Part shown: piece after piece, positions 7,398-14,882 of the stretch
How the letters are laid out: each line of letters begins with the position of its first letter
Numbering within the stretch: the stretch's first letter is position 1
Assembly (NCBI GenBank): GCA_031370825.1
Contig: JANMRB010000101.1
Span: 1-18,680, forward strand
From: JAENVT01 sp031370825
GTDB lineage: Bacteria; Actinomycetota; Acidimicrobiia; Acidimicrobiales; Ilumatobacteraceae
Direction: 5' to 3'
Length of the DNA stretch: 18,680 bases
Notes under the pieces: model-generated
What the model saw: only the letters and a program-made list of their open reading frames with translations
The model's database searches: none
Told to the model about the DNA's origin: nothing
Made by a program: the position numbers and the translations under genes

Positions 7398-8014
7398 TGC
7401 TTGCCGCTTTCGTTGCGACCGCGATAGCCGCAGTCACCAACTGGTACTCGCGGTGGAGGCAAAAGGATCGCGTCGAGCTGATCTCCAAGCCGCTCACGAC
7501 CGTCGGGGCAATCGCCATCGCTGCGTTGGCCGACGGTCCACGAGGAGCAACGATCGTCACGATTGTGGGTCTGGCGTTGTGCCTCGTCGGCGATGTGGCG
7601 CTGTTGCCCGCTATCGACCGCTTTGTCGTCGGACTGGCGGCGTTCCTGCTCGCTCACATCGCGTTCATCGTGATGTTCTCGATGCGCGGGTTCGATCGAT
7701 TGCCAATCGCAGGCGTGGCCATCGCCGGGTGTGCGCTGCTGCTGGGTACCGCAGCTGTGCCGATCGTCCGCGGCGCAGCCACACGCGGATTCGGCCTGCC
7801 GGTGCGCGCCTACTTAGTGGTGATCTCGTCGATGTGCGTGGTCGGATGGGCGACGGCCAACTGGCTGATCATGCTCGGCTCGGCAGCCTTCATCATCAGC
7901 GATTCGATCCTCGGTTGGGGGCAGTTCGTCGCGGAGCGCCGCTGGATGCATCTGGCGATCATGGTCACCTATCACGTTGCCATCGTGTCGCTTGCCCTAA
8001 GTCTGGCGATCTAG
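7397..8014 (+). CDS. YhhN/TMEM86-family lysoplasmalogenase
   Basis: A 205-residue integral membrane protein with about seven or eight membrane segments. The family signatures are in order: SKPLTT near residue 30, LALCLVGDVALL near 60, LAAFLLAHIAF near 80, a central VRAYLVVISSM block, and SAAFIISDSILGWGQF near 165. YhhN/TMEM86 enzymes hydrolyse or remodel lysoplasmalogens and related lysolipids in the membrane; the acidic residues in GD and SD are the presumed catalytic positions. Actual vinyl-ether lipid use in this organism is not shown. The start ATG 7397 shares a base with the transporter's stop. The TAG stop lies in one copy of a 12-bp direct repeat whose second copy provides the stop of the convergent MBL gene. 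Confidence 0.85.
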   Translation: MLAAFVATAIAAVTNWYSRWRQKDRVELISKPLTTVGAIAIAALADGPRGATIVTIVGLALCLVGDVALLPAIDRFVVGLAAFLLAHIAFIVMFSMRGFDRLPIAGVAIAGCALLLGTAAVPIVRGAATRGFGLPVRAYLVVISSMCVVGWATANWLIMLGSAAFIISDSILGWGQFVAERRWMHLAIMVTYHVAIVSLALSLAI

Positions 8015-8029
8015 TGCCTGGCGATCTAG
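8003..8029. repeat. 12-bp tandem direct repeat across two convergent stop codons
   Basis: CTGGCGATCTAG occurs at 8003-8014 and again at 8018-8029, a 15-bp period. The first copy ends the lysoplasmalogenase gene (TAG 8012-8014). The second supplies the stop of the minus-strand MBL gene (CTA 8026-8028). CTAG is its own complement, so it reads TAG on either strand. Confidence 0.8.
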
Positions 8030-8766
8030 CCGCCGAACATCTGCAGCCATTGGTCGGCCGACTTCGGGCGAAACACGTAGTTGTTGGCGCGAATCGACTG
8101 CAGGGTGGCACTGGACGGTTGTGAATATCTGTGACCGGGATAAACGATCGTCGATGTCGGCATCGCTGCCAGCTTCTGCAGGCTGTAGTACATGTCCTCC
8201 GGATTGCTGCCGGGCAGGTCGGTGCGGCCGCAGCCGTCGAGAAACAGCGTGTCACCACTGATCAGCCGGCCGTCTACGTGGAAGCACTGGCTGCCCGGCG
8301 TGTGCCCAGGCGTGTGAACCAACGTGACGTCGACGGAACCGATCCGCACGACATCGCCGGGGTCGTGCGCCTCGAGGTGCTGCTCGCCGACGCCGGTCGT
8401 CCTGCGAACCCATTGCACCTCGTCGCGCTGCACGTGGATCGGGCAATCGATCTTCTCGAGCAGCGCGGCCACGCCCTCGATCGAATGGCCCATCATTGTG
8501 CCACCCACGTGATCGGGGTGGTAGTGCGTGGCCAGCACACCGGTCACCCGCATTCCGTCTGCGGCCACCGACTCGAGCAGATCATCGACTGCGTAGGCCG
8601 GGTCGATCAGCAGGCAGTCGCCCGTGGCGCGATCGCCGATGGCGTAGACGAAGTTGACCATCTGCTGGGCAACTGGGTCGGCAACAGCGAAGTCTCGGCC
8701 CGAGAGCAGCTGGCGGAAGTACAGCCGGTCGTCGGGCCCACCCTCCACCAGATCTTTGGCTTCCAT
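8026..8766 (-). CDS. MBL-fold hydrolase, glyoxalase II/ETHE1-like
   Basis: A 246-residue metallo-beta-lactamase-fold protein. Metal ligands are H81-x-H83-x-D85-H86 (THYHPDHVGG), H155 (HTPGHTPGS), D172 (ISGDTLF) and H212 (YPGHRYS). The block FLDGCGRTDLPGS (175-187) is characteristic of the glyoxalase II/persulfide dioxygenase side of the superfamily, so hydrolysis of a thioester or oxidation of a persulfide is possible; which one cannot be decided, and no rhodanese domain is attached. The start is ATG 8766, only 20 bp from the divergent ProA-like gene and 7 nt behind TAGCGT. The 3' end faces the lysoplasmalogenase gene with an 11-bp gap. Confidence 0.9.
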   Translation of the reverse strand: MEAKDLVEGGPDDRLYFRQLLSGRDFAVADPVAQQMVNFVYAIGDRATGDCLLIDPAYAVDDLLESVAADGMRVTGVLATHYHPDHVGGTMMGHSIEGVAALLEKIDCPIHVQRDEVQWVRRTTGVGEQHLEAHDPGDVVRIGSVDVTLVHTPGHTPGSQCFHVDGRLISGDTLFLDGCGRTDLPGSNPEDMYYSLQKLAAMPTSTIVYPGHRYSQPSSATLQSIRANNYVFRPKSADQWLQMFGG

Positions 8767-8772
8767 CCGTCG

Positions 8773-8778
8773 TACGCT
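8773..8778 (+). promoter_or_regulatory. -10-like TACGCT for the ProA-like gene
   Basis: TACGCT lies 8 nt before ATG 8787 with no ribosome-binding sequence between them, suggesting a leaderless transcript. It shares five of its six base pairs with the opposite-strand -10-like box. Confidence 0.5.
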
Positions 8779-8779
8779 A
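8774..8779 (-). promoter_or_regulatory. -10-like TAGCGT for the MBL hydrolase gene
   Basis: TAGCGT on the minus strand ends 7 nt before ATG 8766. It overlaps the plus-strand TACGCT by 5 bp, so the two divergent genes appear to share one melting region. Confidence 0.5.
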
Positions 8780-8786
8780 GCCAGCG

Positions 8787-10199
8787 ATGAGTTCGCGGCT
8801 CACCCACCTGGATGAAGGTCAGCTATTGGCTTACGGCGGTGATCGGATCACCGCAGTGTCCGCCGAGTTGGCCCGGTCGTTCGCGCCCGGTGACCGTCTG
8901 GTGATCGTGCAAGACACGGGTGATCTGCTGCGCATCCCCCGCGGCGAGCACGAACTCGTTTCGAAGGCGGTCGGCGAAGCTGCGGACGCCTTCGCGGCGC
9001 TGGCCGATTGCGGCGACGATCAGATCACGGCCTTCTTCGAACAATTTGCCGGCGCCGTCGACGACGACACGTTGTTCGCCGAGGTCCTCGAAGCCAATCG
9101 CATGGACGTGGATGCAGCGCTGGCCAAGGGACGGTCGACAACTCGGCTGCTTCTGTCACCTGAGATGCGTCGCGACATGGCAGCCGGTCTACGCAACTGG
9201 GGCGCCTCGCCGGTCCGCCGCCAGCAGCTGTTGTCCACGACCGACCACGAGCTATGGTCCGTGTCGGCGTGGCGTGCTCCGCTCGGCGTGGTCGGGTTCG
9301 TATTCGAGGGCCGCCCCAACGTCTTCGCCGACGCCACGGGCGTGCTGCGCACCGGTAACGCCGCTGTGTTCCGGATCGGCAGCGACGCTCTCGGGACAGC
9401 CCAAGCGATCATGCGATGCTGCGTCGTCCCTGCCCTCGCCGAGTCGGGCCTGCCCGACGCCTCAGTGCAACTCATCGAGTCCGCGGCACGCTCAGCGGGT
9501 TGGGCGCTGTTCGCCGATCGGCGGCTCGGATTAGCCGTAGCACGTGGCTCGGGTGCCGCTGTCGCCCAGCTCGGTGCGGTCGCCCGCCAGCACGGTGTTC
9601 CCGTCAGCCTGCACGGAACCGGGGGAGCATGGCTCGTCGTGTCCGAGCACGCCGATCTCGAAGTGCTGGCCCAGACGATCGAACATTCCCTCGATCGAAA
9701 GGTTTGCAACACGATGAACGTCTGCTGCATCCCACGGACAAGCGCTGAGAAGGTCAGCCACGTCATCTCTGACGCAGCACAGCGCGCAGCACGAAAGCTC
9801 GGCACCGAAGCGGTCATGCACCGTGTAACGGACGACGAACGCGACCGTCTCGGCGAGGAATGGGAATGGGAGAACGCACCCGAGTATTGGCTGGTCGAGG
9901 TCGATTCCGTTGCAGACGCTGTCGCTCTGTTCAACCGGGTCAGTCCACGCCTCGCTGCCTCGCTGATCAGCGACGATCGTGACGAGCATCAGTGGTTCTA
10001 CGAGGCAGTCGACGCTCCGTTCGTCGGGAACGGCTTCACCCGATGGGTCGATGGGCAATTCGCCCTGAACCAGCCCGAGCTCGGTCTTTCGAACTGGCAG
10101 GAGGGCCGCCTCTTCGCCCGTGGCGGCGTGCTGTCGGGCGATTCGGTCTACACGGTGCGACTCCGCGCCGAAGTGCGCGACCACTCCGTGCACCGGTGA
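8787..10199 (+). CDS. ProA-like aldehyde dehydrogenase with N-terminal extension
   Basis: A 470-residue member of the gamma-glutamyl phosphate reductase (ProA)-like branch of aldehyde dehydrogenases. Family blocks are FEGRPNV (173-179), RTGNAAVFRIGSDAL (188-202), RGSGAAVAQLG (253-263), a predicted catalytic C307 in KVCNTMNVC, and a C-terminal GNGFTRWVDGQFALNQPELG. It differs from housekeeping ProA in length (ProA is about 415-420 residues), with an extra N-terminal region of roughly 50-60 residues containing GDRLVIVQDTGDLLRIP, and in the sequence around the cysteine. It may be a paralogue acting on another acyl-phosphate or aldehyde; no proB is adjacent. The start is ATG 8787. The stop overlaps the M1 peptidase start by 4 bp. 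Family assignment is firm; substrate is not. Confidence 0.85.
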   Translation: MSSRLTHLDEGQLLAYGGDRITAVSAELARSFAPGDRLVIVQDTGDLLRIPRGEHELVSKAVGEAADAFAALADCGDDQITAFFEQFAGAVDDDTLFAEVLEANRMDVDAALAKGRSTTRLLLSPEMRRDMAAGLRNWGASPVRRQQLLSTTDHELWSVSAWRAPLGVVGFVFEGRPNVFADATGVLRTGNAAVFRIGSDALGTAQAIMRCCVVPALAESGLPDASVQLIESAARSAGWALFADRRLGLAVARGSGAAVAQLGAVARQHGVPVSLHGTGGAWLVVSEHADLEVLAQTIEHSLDRKVCNTMNVCCIPRTSAEKVSHVISDAAQRAARKLGTEAVMHRVTDDERDRLGEEWEWENAPEYWLVEVDSVADAVALFNRVSPRLAASLISDDRDEHQWFYEAVDAPFVGNGFTRWVDGQFALNQPELGLSNWQEGRLFARGGVLSGDSVYTVRLRAEVRDHSVHR

Positions 10200-11746
10200 C
10201 TGTAAGGTCCGTCGCCGTGCATCGACGGACGGGTGGCCTGCTCCTGCTCGCGTGCCTCACCGCGTGTGCGACCGCCCCCGGTGTGGTGGCGACCGAGGCC
10301 CGATCCGACGGCGCGTCTGCCGCTTCCACGACGTCGCCGCCGACTACCGAGACGAACCCGACCACCGAGGCGACAGTCCCCGTCGACACCAAGCCGCCCC
10401 GGACTACCACCACCGAAGCTGGCGGGGCCGTGCGCGACGTCAACGGCATCGGTGACGCGCTGTTCCCTTCGCTTGGCAATCCGGGGATCGATGTCGAGCA
10501 CTACGACCTGACCTTGCAGTACGACCCGGTGCGAAAGGAGGTGTCGGCCAAGGTTCATCTCGATATCGCGATGACAGCGGATCGCGAGACGTTCTCGTTG
10601 GATTCGGCCGGCCCGATTGTGTCAGCGGTCGCGGTCGATGGTGTGCCGGCCACGTTTGAGGCGGCGTCGCCGGAGTTGCTGATCACGCCGGCCAGTCCAT
10701 TGATCCGGGGCCAACACGTGGGCGTCGATGTGGACTACACCCTGGTGGGTCCGGGCCCACTGCCATCGGCCGCCGGCGGAGCAACGGGTTGGTTCCCGAC
10801 GCCAGGAGGCTCGTACGTCCTCAACGAACCAGAGGGCGCACAGTTCTGGATGCCGTGCGACGACCACCCCAGCGATAAGGCAACGTTTCGGTTCGAGTTG
10901 ACGGTGCCTTCCGGTTTGACGGCTGTTGCCAACGGCGCGCTCGTCGATCACACGTCGACCACTTCGACCGACACGTGGATCTGGCAGGAGGATCGTCAGA
11001 TGGCGACGTATCTGATCCAGTTGTTGACCGGAGACTATGAGGTCGTCGAAGGCGTCGGCCCCAACGGCCTACCGCTGCTGAGCGTGGTCCTGCACGACGA
11101 CCGTTCGACGATGCAGCCGTATCTGGACACCATCGATGACCAAATTGACTTCTTCGACGATTTCTTCGGACCGTATCCACTCGATCGCTACGGCATCGCA
11201 ATCACCGACAGCGTGCCGGGACTGGCCATGGAGACGATGGAGCGTTCGCTGTTCAGTCGCAGCGACTTCTCGACCGGCCGACTCGAATACGGTCAGGAAC
11301 TGCTTCTGTCGCACGAACTGGCCCATCAATGGTTCGGCGATGCCGTCTCGCCCGCCCGATGGAGCGACGTGTGGCTGAACGAGAGCTTTGCGACCTATGG
11401 AGAGTGGATGTGGCTCGAACATGTCGGGCCGCAGACGGTCGACGATTCAGCGAGCGCAGGGCTGGCCGGTCGTCAGCACAGTGCGACCGCGACCCCGGCC
11501 GCCGACGAGATGTTCGGGTTCAACAGCTACGACGGCGGGGCCGTGGTCCTGCATGCCCTGCGCAAGACCATCGGCGACGACAACTTCTTCACCTTGCTGA
11601 AGCGTTGGGTTGCCGACAACAACGGGCAGTCGCGGACCACGGAAGACTTCGTCTCGCTGGCAAGCGAGGTAGCCGGCCAGGACCTGACCGAGTTCTTTGC
11701 AACTTGGCTCTACGCGGACACCGTTCCGGTGACTTTCCCCGCCTAG
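10196..11746 (+). CDS. M1-family zinc metallopeptidase lipoprotein
   Basis: A 516-residue secreted lipoprotein. The N-terminus has a short basic region, a hydrophobic LLLLACLTA core and lipobox L21-T22-A23-C24, then a Thr/Pro/Ala-rich linker (about 30-75), so the enzyme should be tethered outside the membrane. The M1 catalytic set is complete: H373-E374-L-A-H377 and, 18 residues further, E396 in WLNESFATYGEW. A variant of the GAMEN exopeptidase loop is seen at 344-348 (AMETM). The protein ends shortly after the catalytic domain, so the large C-terminal helical domain of ERAP/PepN types is absent. It probably trims peptides at the cell surface. The GTG start at 10196 overlaps the ProA-like stop (GTGA). 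GTG 10217, behind a weak AAGG, is the alternative and still leaves an intact signal peptide. Confidence 0.9.
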   Translation: MTVRSVAVHRRTGGLLLLACLTACATAPGVVATEARSDGASAASTTSPPTTETNPTTEATVPVDTKPPRTTTTEAGGAVRDVNGIGDALFPSLGNPGIDVEHYDLTLQYDPVRKEVSAKVHLDIAMTADRETFSLDSAGPIVSAVAVDGVPATFEAASPELLITPASPLIRGQHVGVDVDYTLVGPGPLPSAAGGATGWFPTPGGSYVLNEPEGAQFWMPCDDHPSDKATFRFELTVPSGLTAVANGALVDHTSTTSTDTWIWQEDRQMATYLIQLLTGDYEVVEGVGPNGLPLLSVVLHDDRSTMQPYLDTIDDQIDFFDDFFGPYPLDRYGIAITDSVPGLAMETMERSLFSRSDFSTGRLEYGQELLLSHELAHQWFGDAVSPARWSDVWLNESFATYGEWMWLEHVGPQTVDDSASAGLAGRQHSATATPAADEMFGFNSYDGGAVVLHALRKTIGDDNFFTLLKRWVADNNGQSRTTEDFVSLASEVAGQDLTEFFATWLYADTVPVTFPA

Positions 11747-11755
11747 CGACACGGC

Positions 11756-13138
11756 TCAGTGGCCGATGAAGTGCTCCATGATCTTGCTGCGCCACTTCTC
11801 GGTCTTGCCGGTGCGATCCTCGTACCGATCTGCGCCGATCGGAAGTCGCAGCATCGTGTTGATGCCGAGCCAGCGCAGTGGTTCGGGTTCCCACTTCCTG
11901 GACCGATGATTGACCCACGGCAATGAGGTCAGGTCGGTGTCGCGACCGGTGATGAGGTCGGCCAGCGTGCGACCGGCCAAGTTCGTGGTGGTGACTCCGT
12001 CGCCGACGTAACCGCCTGCCCAGGCCTGGCCTTGCGTCTGGTCGAACCCCACCGAGCAGTACCAATCTCGCGGTGCGCCGATGGGGCCTCCCCACCGATG
12101 GGTGACCTTCGCGTCGCCGAGTGCCGGGAACATCTCGGCGAGCAGCGCTCGTAGCGAATCCTGTACGGCGGCATGGCGATCGAACTCTGGCTTGATCGCC
12201 GAACCGAAGTGGTACGGCGCACCGCGCCCACCGAATGCAATCCGGTTGTCCGCGGTGCGCTGGCCGTAGATGATGAGCCGTCGATCGTCGTTGAAGGTCT
12301 CACGCTGTGCCCAACCGACCTCGTCGAAAAATGACTCGGGCAACGGCTCCGTGGCAATCATCAGGGAATAGATCGGCGCGACGGTACGACGGTGGCCCGG
12401 CAGCCGAGCAGTGAACCCCTCGGTTGCGCGCACGATCACATCTGCGGAAACGGTTCCCGTTTCGCAGCGCAGTTTTCGGTCATCGAGTTGCACGACGCGC
12501 GTGTTCTCGTAGATCGTCGCGCCAGCCCGTTCGACCGTGTCGGCCAAGCCCCGCACCAGTCGCGCTGGATGGATCGCAGCGCAATGGGGCGTGTACCCGG
12601 CACCACGCACCTTGGTCGCGTTGAGGCGTGATGAGGCCTCGTCGGCGTCCAGCCAGCGATAGTCCTCTTCGTCGAAGCCCCAAGAGCGGTAGTACTTCAG
12701 CAGCTCGTGAACCCGGGTGACCTGGGGTTCTGTTCGTGCCAGGTTGAGATAGCCCCCTTTGGCCAGGTGACAATCGATGCCCTCCTTGGCCGTCACGCGG
12801 GCAACTTCGTCGACGGCGTCGTGCATCGTGCGTTGCATCGCGATTGCACCGTGACGCCCGTGCTCGGACGCCATCGTCTCGAAGCTCATCGGCAGGAGTG
12901 CGGACAGCCAACCACCGTTGCGCCCACTCGCTCCGAAGCCGGCGAACTCGGCCTCGACCAGCACCACGCGCAGTGCAGGATCGATCTGCTTCAAGTAGTA
13001 GGCCGTCCACAACCCCGTGTACCCGGCGCCGACGATCGCGACGTCGGCCGTGATGTCACCGGGCAACTGCGCCCTGGCGGCCAGGCTGTCGTCGGGAAGT
13101 GAATCGAGCCAGAAGGAAATAGCACGGGGATCGGTCAT
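11756..13138 (-). CDS. FAD-dependent oxidoreductase, DAO/PuuB-like family
   Basis: A 460-residue flavoprotein. The dinucleotide-binding motif G37-A-G-Y-T-G42 lies in VAIVGAGYTGLWTAYYL, with ribose-binding E62. S71-GRNGG76 is typical of the DAO family members related to gamma-glutamylputrescine oxidase. The C-terminal WAGGYVGDGVTTTNLAGRTL is the second FAD contact, and HRWGGPIG lies just before it. The enzyme is expected to oxidise an amine or amino acid to an imine with release of hydrogen peroxide; the substrate is not known. The frame is open upstream to 13453, but that stretch runs into the divergent CPBP gene. ATG 13138 sits 7 nt behind TATTGT and starts just before the FAD domain, so it is chosen. 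It is convergent with the M1 gene, 9 bp apart. Confidence 0.9.
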   Translation of the reverse strand: MTDPRAISFWLDSLPDDSLAARAQLPGDITADVAIVGAGYTGLWTAYYLKQIDPALRVVLVEAEFAGFGASGRNGGWLSALLPMSFETMASEHGRHGAIAMQRTMHDAVDEVARVTAKEGIDCHLAKGGYLNLARTEPQVTRVHELLKYYRSWGFDEEDYRWLDADEASSRLNATKVRGAGYTPHCAAIHPARLVRGLADTVERAGATIYENTRVVQLDDRKLRCETGTVSADVIVRATEGFTARLPGHRRTVAPIYSLMIATEPLPESFFDEVGWAQRETFNDDRRLIIYGQRTADNRIAFGGRGAPYHFGSAIKPEFDRHAAVQDSLRALLAEMFPALGDAKVTHRWGGPIGAPRDWYCSVGFDQTQGQAWAGGYVGDGVTTTNLAGRTLADLITGRDTDLTSLPWVNHRSRKWEPEPLRWLGINTMLRLPIGADRYEDRTGKTEKWRSKIMEHFIGH

Positions 13139-13145
13139 CGGAGCG

Positions 13146-13151
13146 ACAATA
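13146..13151 (-). promoter_or_regulatory. -10-like TATTGT for the FAD oxidoreductase gene
   Basis: TATTGT on the minus strand, one of the best -10 matches in the window, ends exactly 7 nt before ATG 13138. No ribosome-binding sequence is visible, which fits a leaderless transcript. Confidence 0.55.
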
Positions 13152-13189
13152 CGCAATCGGCGGTGCTGGGCAATTGGTTGGCGGACCCC

Positions 13190-13195
13190 TACGCT
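13190..13195 (+). promoter_or_regulatory. -10-like TACGCT for the CPBP gene
   Basis: TACGCT lies exactly 7 nt before ATG 13203, with no ribosome-binding sequence between them. It has the same hexamer and spacing as the oxygenase promoter on the other strand at 6634-6639. Confidence 0.5.
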
Positions 13196-13202
13196 GGCGC
13201 CG

Positions 13203-14024
13203 ATGTTGCCGACCCCCACCGGGTGGTTCCCCGATCCGTGGAACAACACGGCGGTCCGCTTCTGGGATGGCCGAGCGTGGACCGGGTACGTCGCTGTGCC
13301 TGCACCGGCACCGCGGCTCCCACACCCGACGTTGCCCAGGCGCGCCGCTTGGGGTGCGGTCGTCACGCTGCTGGCCTCGTTGACCGCGAGCCGGTACCTC
13401 CTGAAGGCAATATCGGGCTTCGAATGGCCCATCGCCGTGTACGTCTTCATCATCGCGTTCGTCGGCTACGGGCCGGCCCTGTCGTGGTGTTGGTATGCGA
13501 GCCGACGCTGGGGCAGTGGCCGGTTCCGCAGCGATGTCGGTCTGAGCGCCCGTTGGGCCGATGCCGGCTGGGGCCCGATCACCTGGGGAGCGTGCCTGGT
13601 CATGCAGGTCGTCGTCGCGGTCGTTCTCGTCGTGCTGAAGATCCCGTTCACCAGCAACATCAGGAGGGTGTCGGACCTCCATGCCGATCGCGGTTACGTG
13701 ATCTCCCTTCTGGCGCTGGCCGTGGTGGCGGCCCCGATCGCCGAAGAGATCGTCTTTCGTGGGGTCGTCCTGCGAGGGTTGCTCTCGCGAAATGGGCCGG
13801 TGATCGCGGTCGGCGTGCAAGGGGTGCTGTTCGGGTTTGCCCACTTCGATCCAGTGCGTGGGGCAGGCAACATCGGACTGATCCTGCTGCTGAGCTCGGT
13901 CGGTTGTGTCTTGGGCGGCGCCGCCTACCTCTTTCGCAGGCTCGCCCCGACGATGATCGCCCACGCCATGATCAATGGTCTCGCAATGGCCCTGGCCCTC
14001 AGCGGATGGCTCTCCAGCCGCTGA
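13203..14024 (+). CDS. DUF2510-CPBP intramembrane metalloprotease family protein
   Basis: A 273-residue membrane protein. The N-terminal 5-30 region (GWFPDP, FWDGRAWTGYV) is a DUF2510 module, a short Trp-rich domain common in actinobacterial membrane proteins. A Pro-rich linker follows, then about seven membrane segments with the CPBP (Abi/CaaX protease-like) signatures: E181-E182-x-x-x-R186 (APIAEEIVFRG), F210-x-x-x-H214 (LFGFAHF) and H254-x-x-x-N258 (IAHAMINGL). All expected metal and catalytic residues are present, so an active intramembrane protease is plausible. The target is unknown; such proteins act in prenyl-protein processing or bacteriocin self-immunity in other organisms, but no bacteriocin gene is adjacent. 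It is divergent from the FAD oxidoreductase and convergent with panC, 3 bp apart. Confidence 0.9.
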   Translation: MLPTPTGWFPDPWNNTAVRFWDGRAWTGYVAVPAPAPRLPHPTLPRRAAWGAVVTLLASLTASRYLLKAISGFEWPIAVYVFIIAFVGYGPALSWCWYASRRWGSGRFRSDVGLSARWADAGWGPITWGACLVMQVVVAVVLVVLKIPFTSNIRRVSDLHADRGYVISLLALAVVAAPIAEEIVFRGVVLRGLLSRNGPVIAVGVQGVLFGFAHFDPVRGAGNIGLILLLSSVGCVLGGAAYLFRRLAPTMIAHAMINGLAMALALSGWLSSR

Positions 14025-14027
14025 TCC

Positions 14028-14873
14028 TCATGGGACGAGCAGAAGGTTGTCGATCAGGCGGACGTCGCCGAACAGTGCAGCGATGAGGATGACCGCCGGC
14101 TGATCGACCACAGCGAGGGGGTCGAGGGTCTCCGGATCGACGATCCGGACGTACTCCACGGTGGCGCGGGGCTCAGCTTTGACGCGACAGCCAGCGAGAC
14201 CGACGAGACGTTCGGCATCGTGTTCGCCCTCGCCAACGGCTGACGCCACATCGCGCATCGCTTCCATCAGGCACACCGCCGCCCGGCGGTCCTCGGGACT
14301 GAGACGTTGATTGCGGCTGGAGATCGCCAGGCCGTCGGGCTCGCGAACTGTCGGTACTGCGACGATCTCTACTTCGATGTCGAGGTCCACCACCATTCGC
14401 CGGATGATCGCCAACTGTTGGAAATCCTTCTGGCCGAAGACAGCGACATCGGGTTGCATCGCCCCGAACAGCTTGGCGATTACTGTCGCTACTCCACGGA
14501 AGTGACCCGGCCTGCTGCTGCCCTCCAACGAATCAGCCAAGACGCCAGGCTCGACGTGGGTCTGAAAACCCACCGGATACATGACCGCTGCCGTCGGTGC
14601 GTACACCGCCTCGACCCCGGCTTTCCGGCAGGCGTCGACATCATCGTCGATTGGCCGGGGGTACTTGTCGAAGTCGTCGGTGCGGTTGAACTGCAGCGGG
14701 TTCACGAAAATCGAAACGACGACGACGTCCCCCTGCCGGCGGGCCTCTTCGATCAAGGCGCGATGGCCCGCGTGCAGCGCACCCATCGTCGGCACGCACG
14801 CAATCCGTCGCCCCTCGGTCCGCTGGGCCCGGCTCCACGCGTGCATCGAGCGTGGGTCACGACAGATCAGCAT
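14028..14873 (-). CDS. panC: pantothenate synthetase
   Basis: A 281-residue cytosolic enzyme joining pantoate and beta-alanine with ATP to make pantothenate, the CoA precursor. It has the nucleotidyltransferase motif PTMGALHAGH (28-37), FVNPLQF (56-62), FGQKDFQQL (146-154) and the second ATP-binding block DGLAISSRN (180-188). The length is normal for the family. The start ATG 14873 lies 9 nt after the panB stop, so both genes are on one mRNA in the order panB-panC. It is convergent with the CPBP gene. There is no panD in the window, so beta-alanine must come from elsewhere. Confidence 0.97.
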   Translation of the reverse strand: MLICRDPRSMHAWSRAQRTEGRRIACVPTMGALHAGHRALIEEARRQGDVVVVSIFVNPLQFNRTDDFDKYPRPIDDDVDACRKAGVEAVYAPTAAVMYPVGFQTHVEPGVLADSLEGSSRPGHFRGVATVIAKLFGAMQPDVAVFGQKDFQQLAIIRRMVVDLDIEVEIVAVPTVREPDGLAISSRNQRLSPEDRRAAVCLMEAMRDVASAVGEGEHDAERLVGLAGCRVKAEPRATVEYVRIVDPETLDPLAVVDQPAVILIAALFGDVRLIDNLLLVP

Positions 14874-14882
14874 GAGGTTGGC

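Noticed and set aside
9020..9934. A 304-codon minus-strand frame inside the ProA-like gene
   Set aside because: It is Ser/Arg/Ala-rich without a domain and lies wholly under a plus-strand gene with clear dehydrogenase motifs.
11744..11758. Intrinsic terminators between convergent gene pairs
   Set aside because: The gaps (1-11 bp, or an overlap at 5658-5668) hold no hairpin followed by a T-tract, here or at 8014, 14024 and 18388.
13139..13453. N-terminal extension of the FAD oxidoreductase by about 105 residues
   Set aside because: It would run through the divergent CPBP gene and shows no domain; the FAD domain begins just after ATG 13138, which has a -10-like box at the usual distance.
13203..14024. 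Bacteriocin immunity function for the CPBP protein
   Set aside because: No bacteriocin precursor, modification or export gene lies nearby; the family alone does not prove it.
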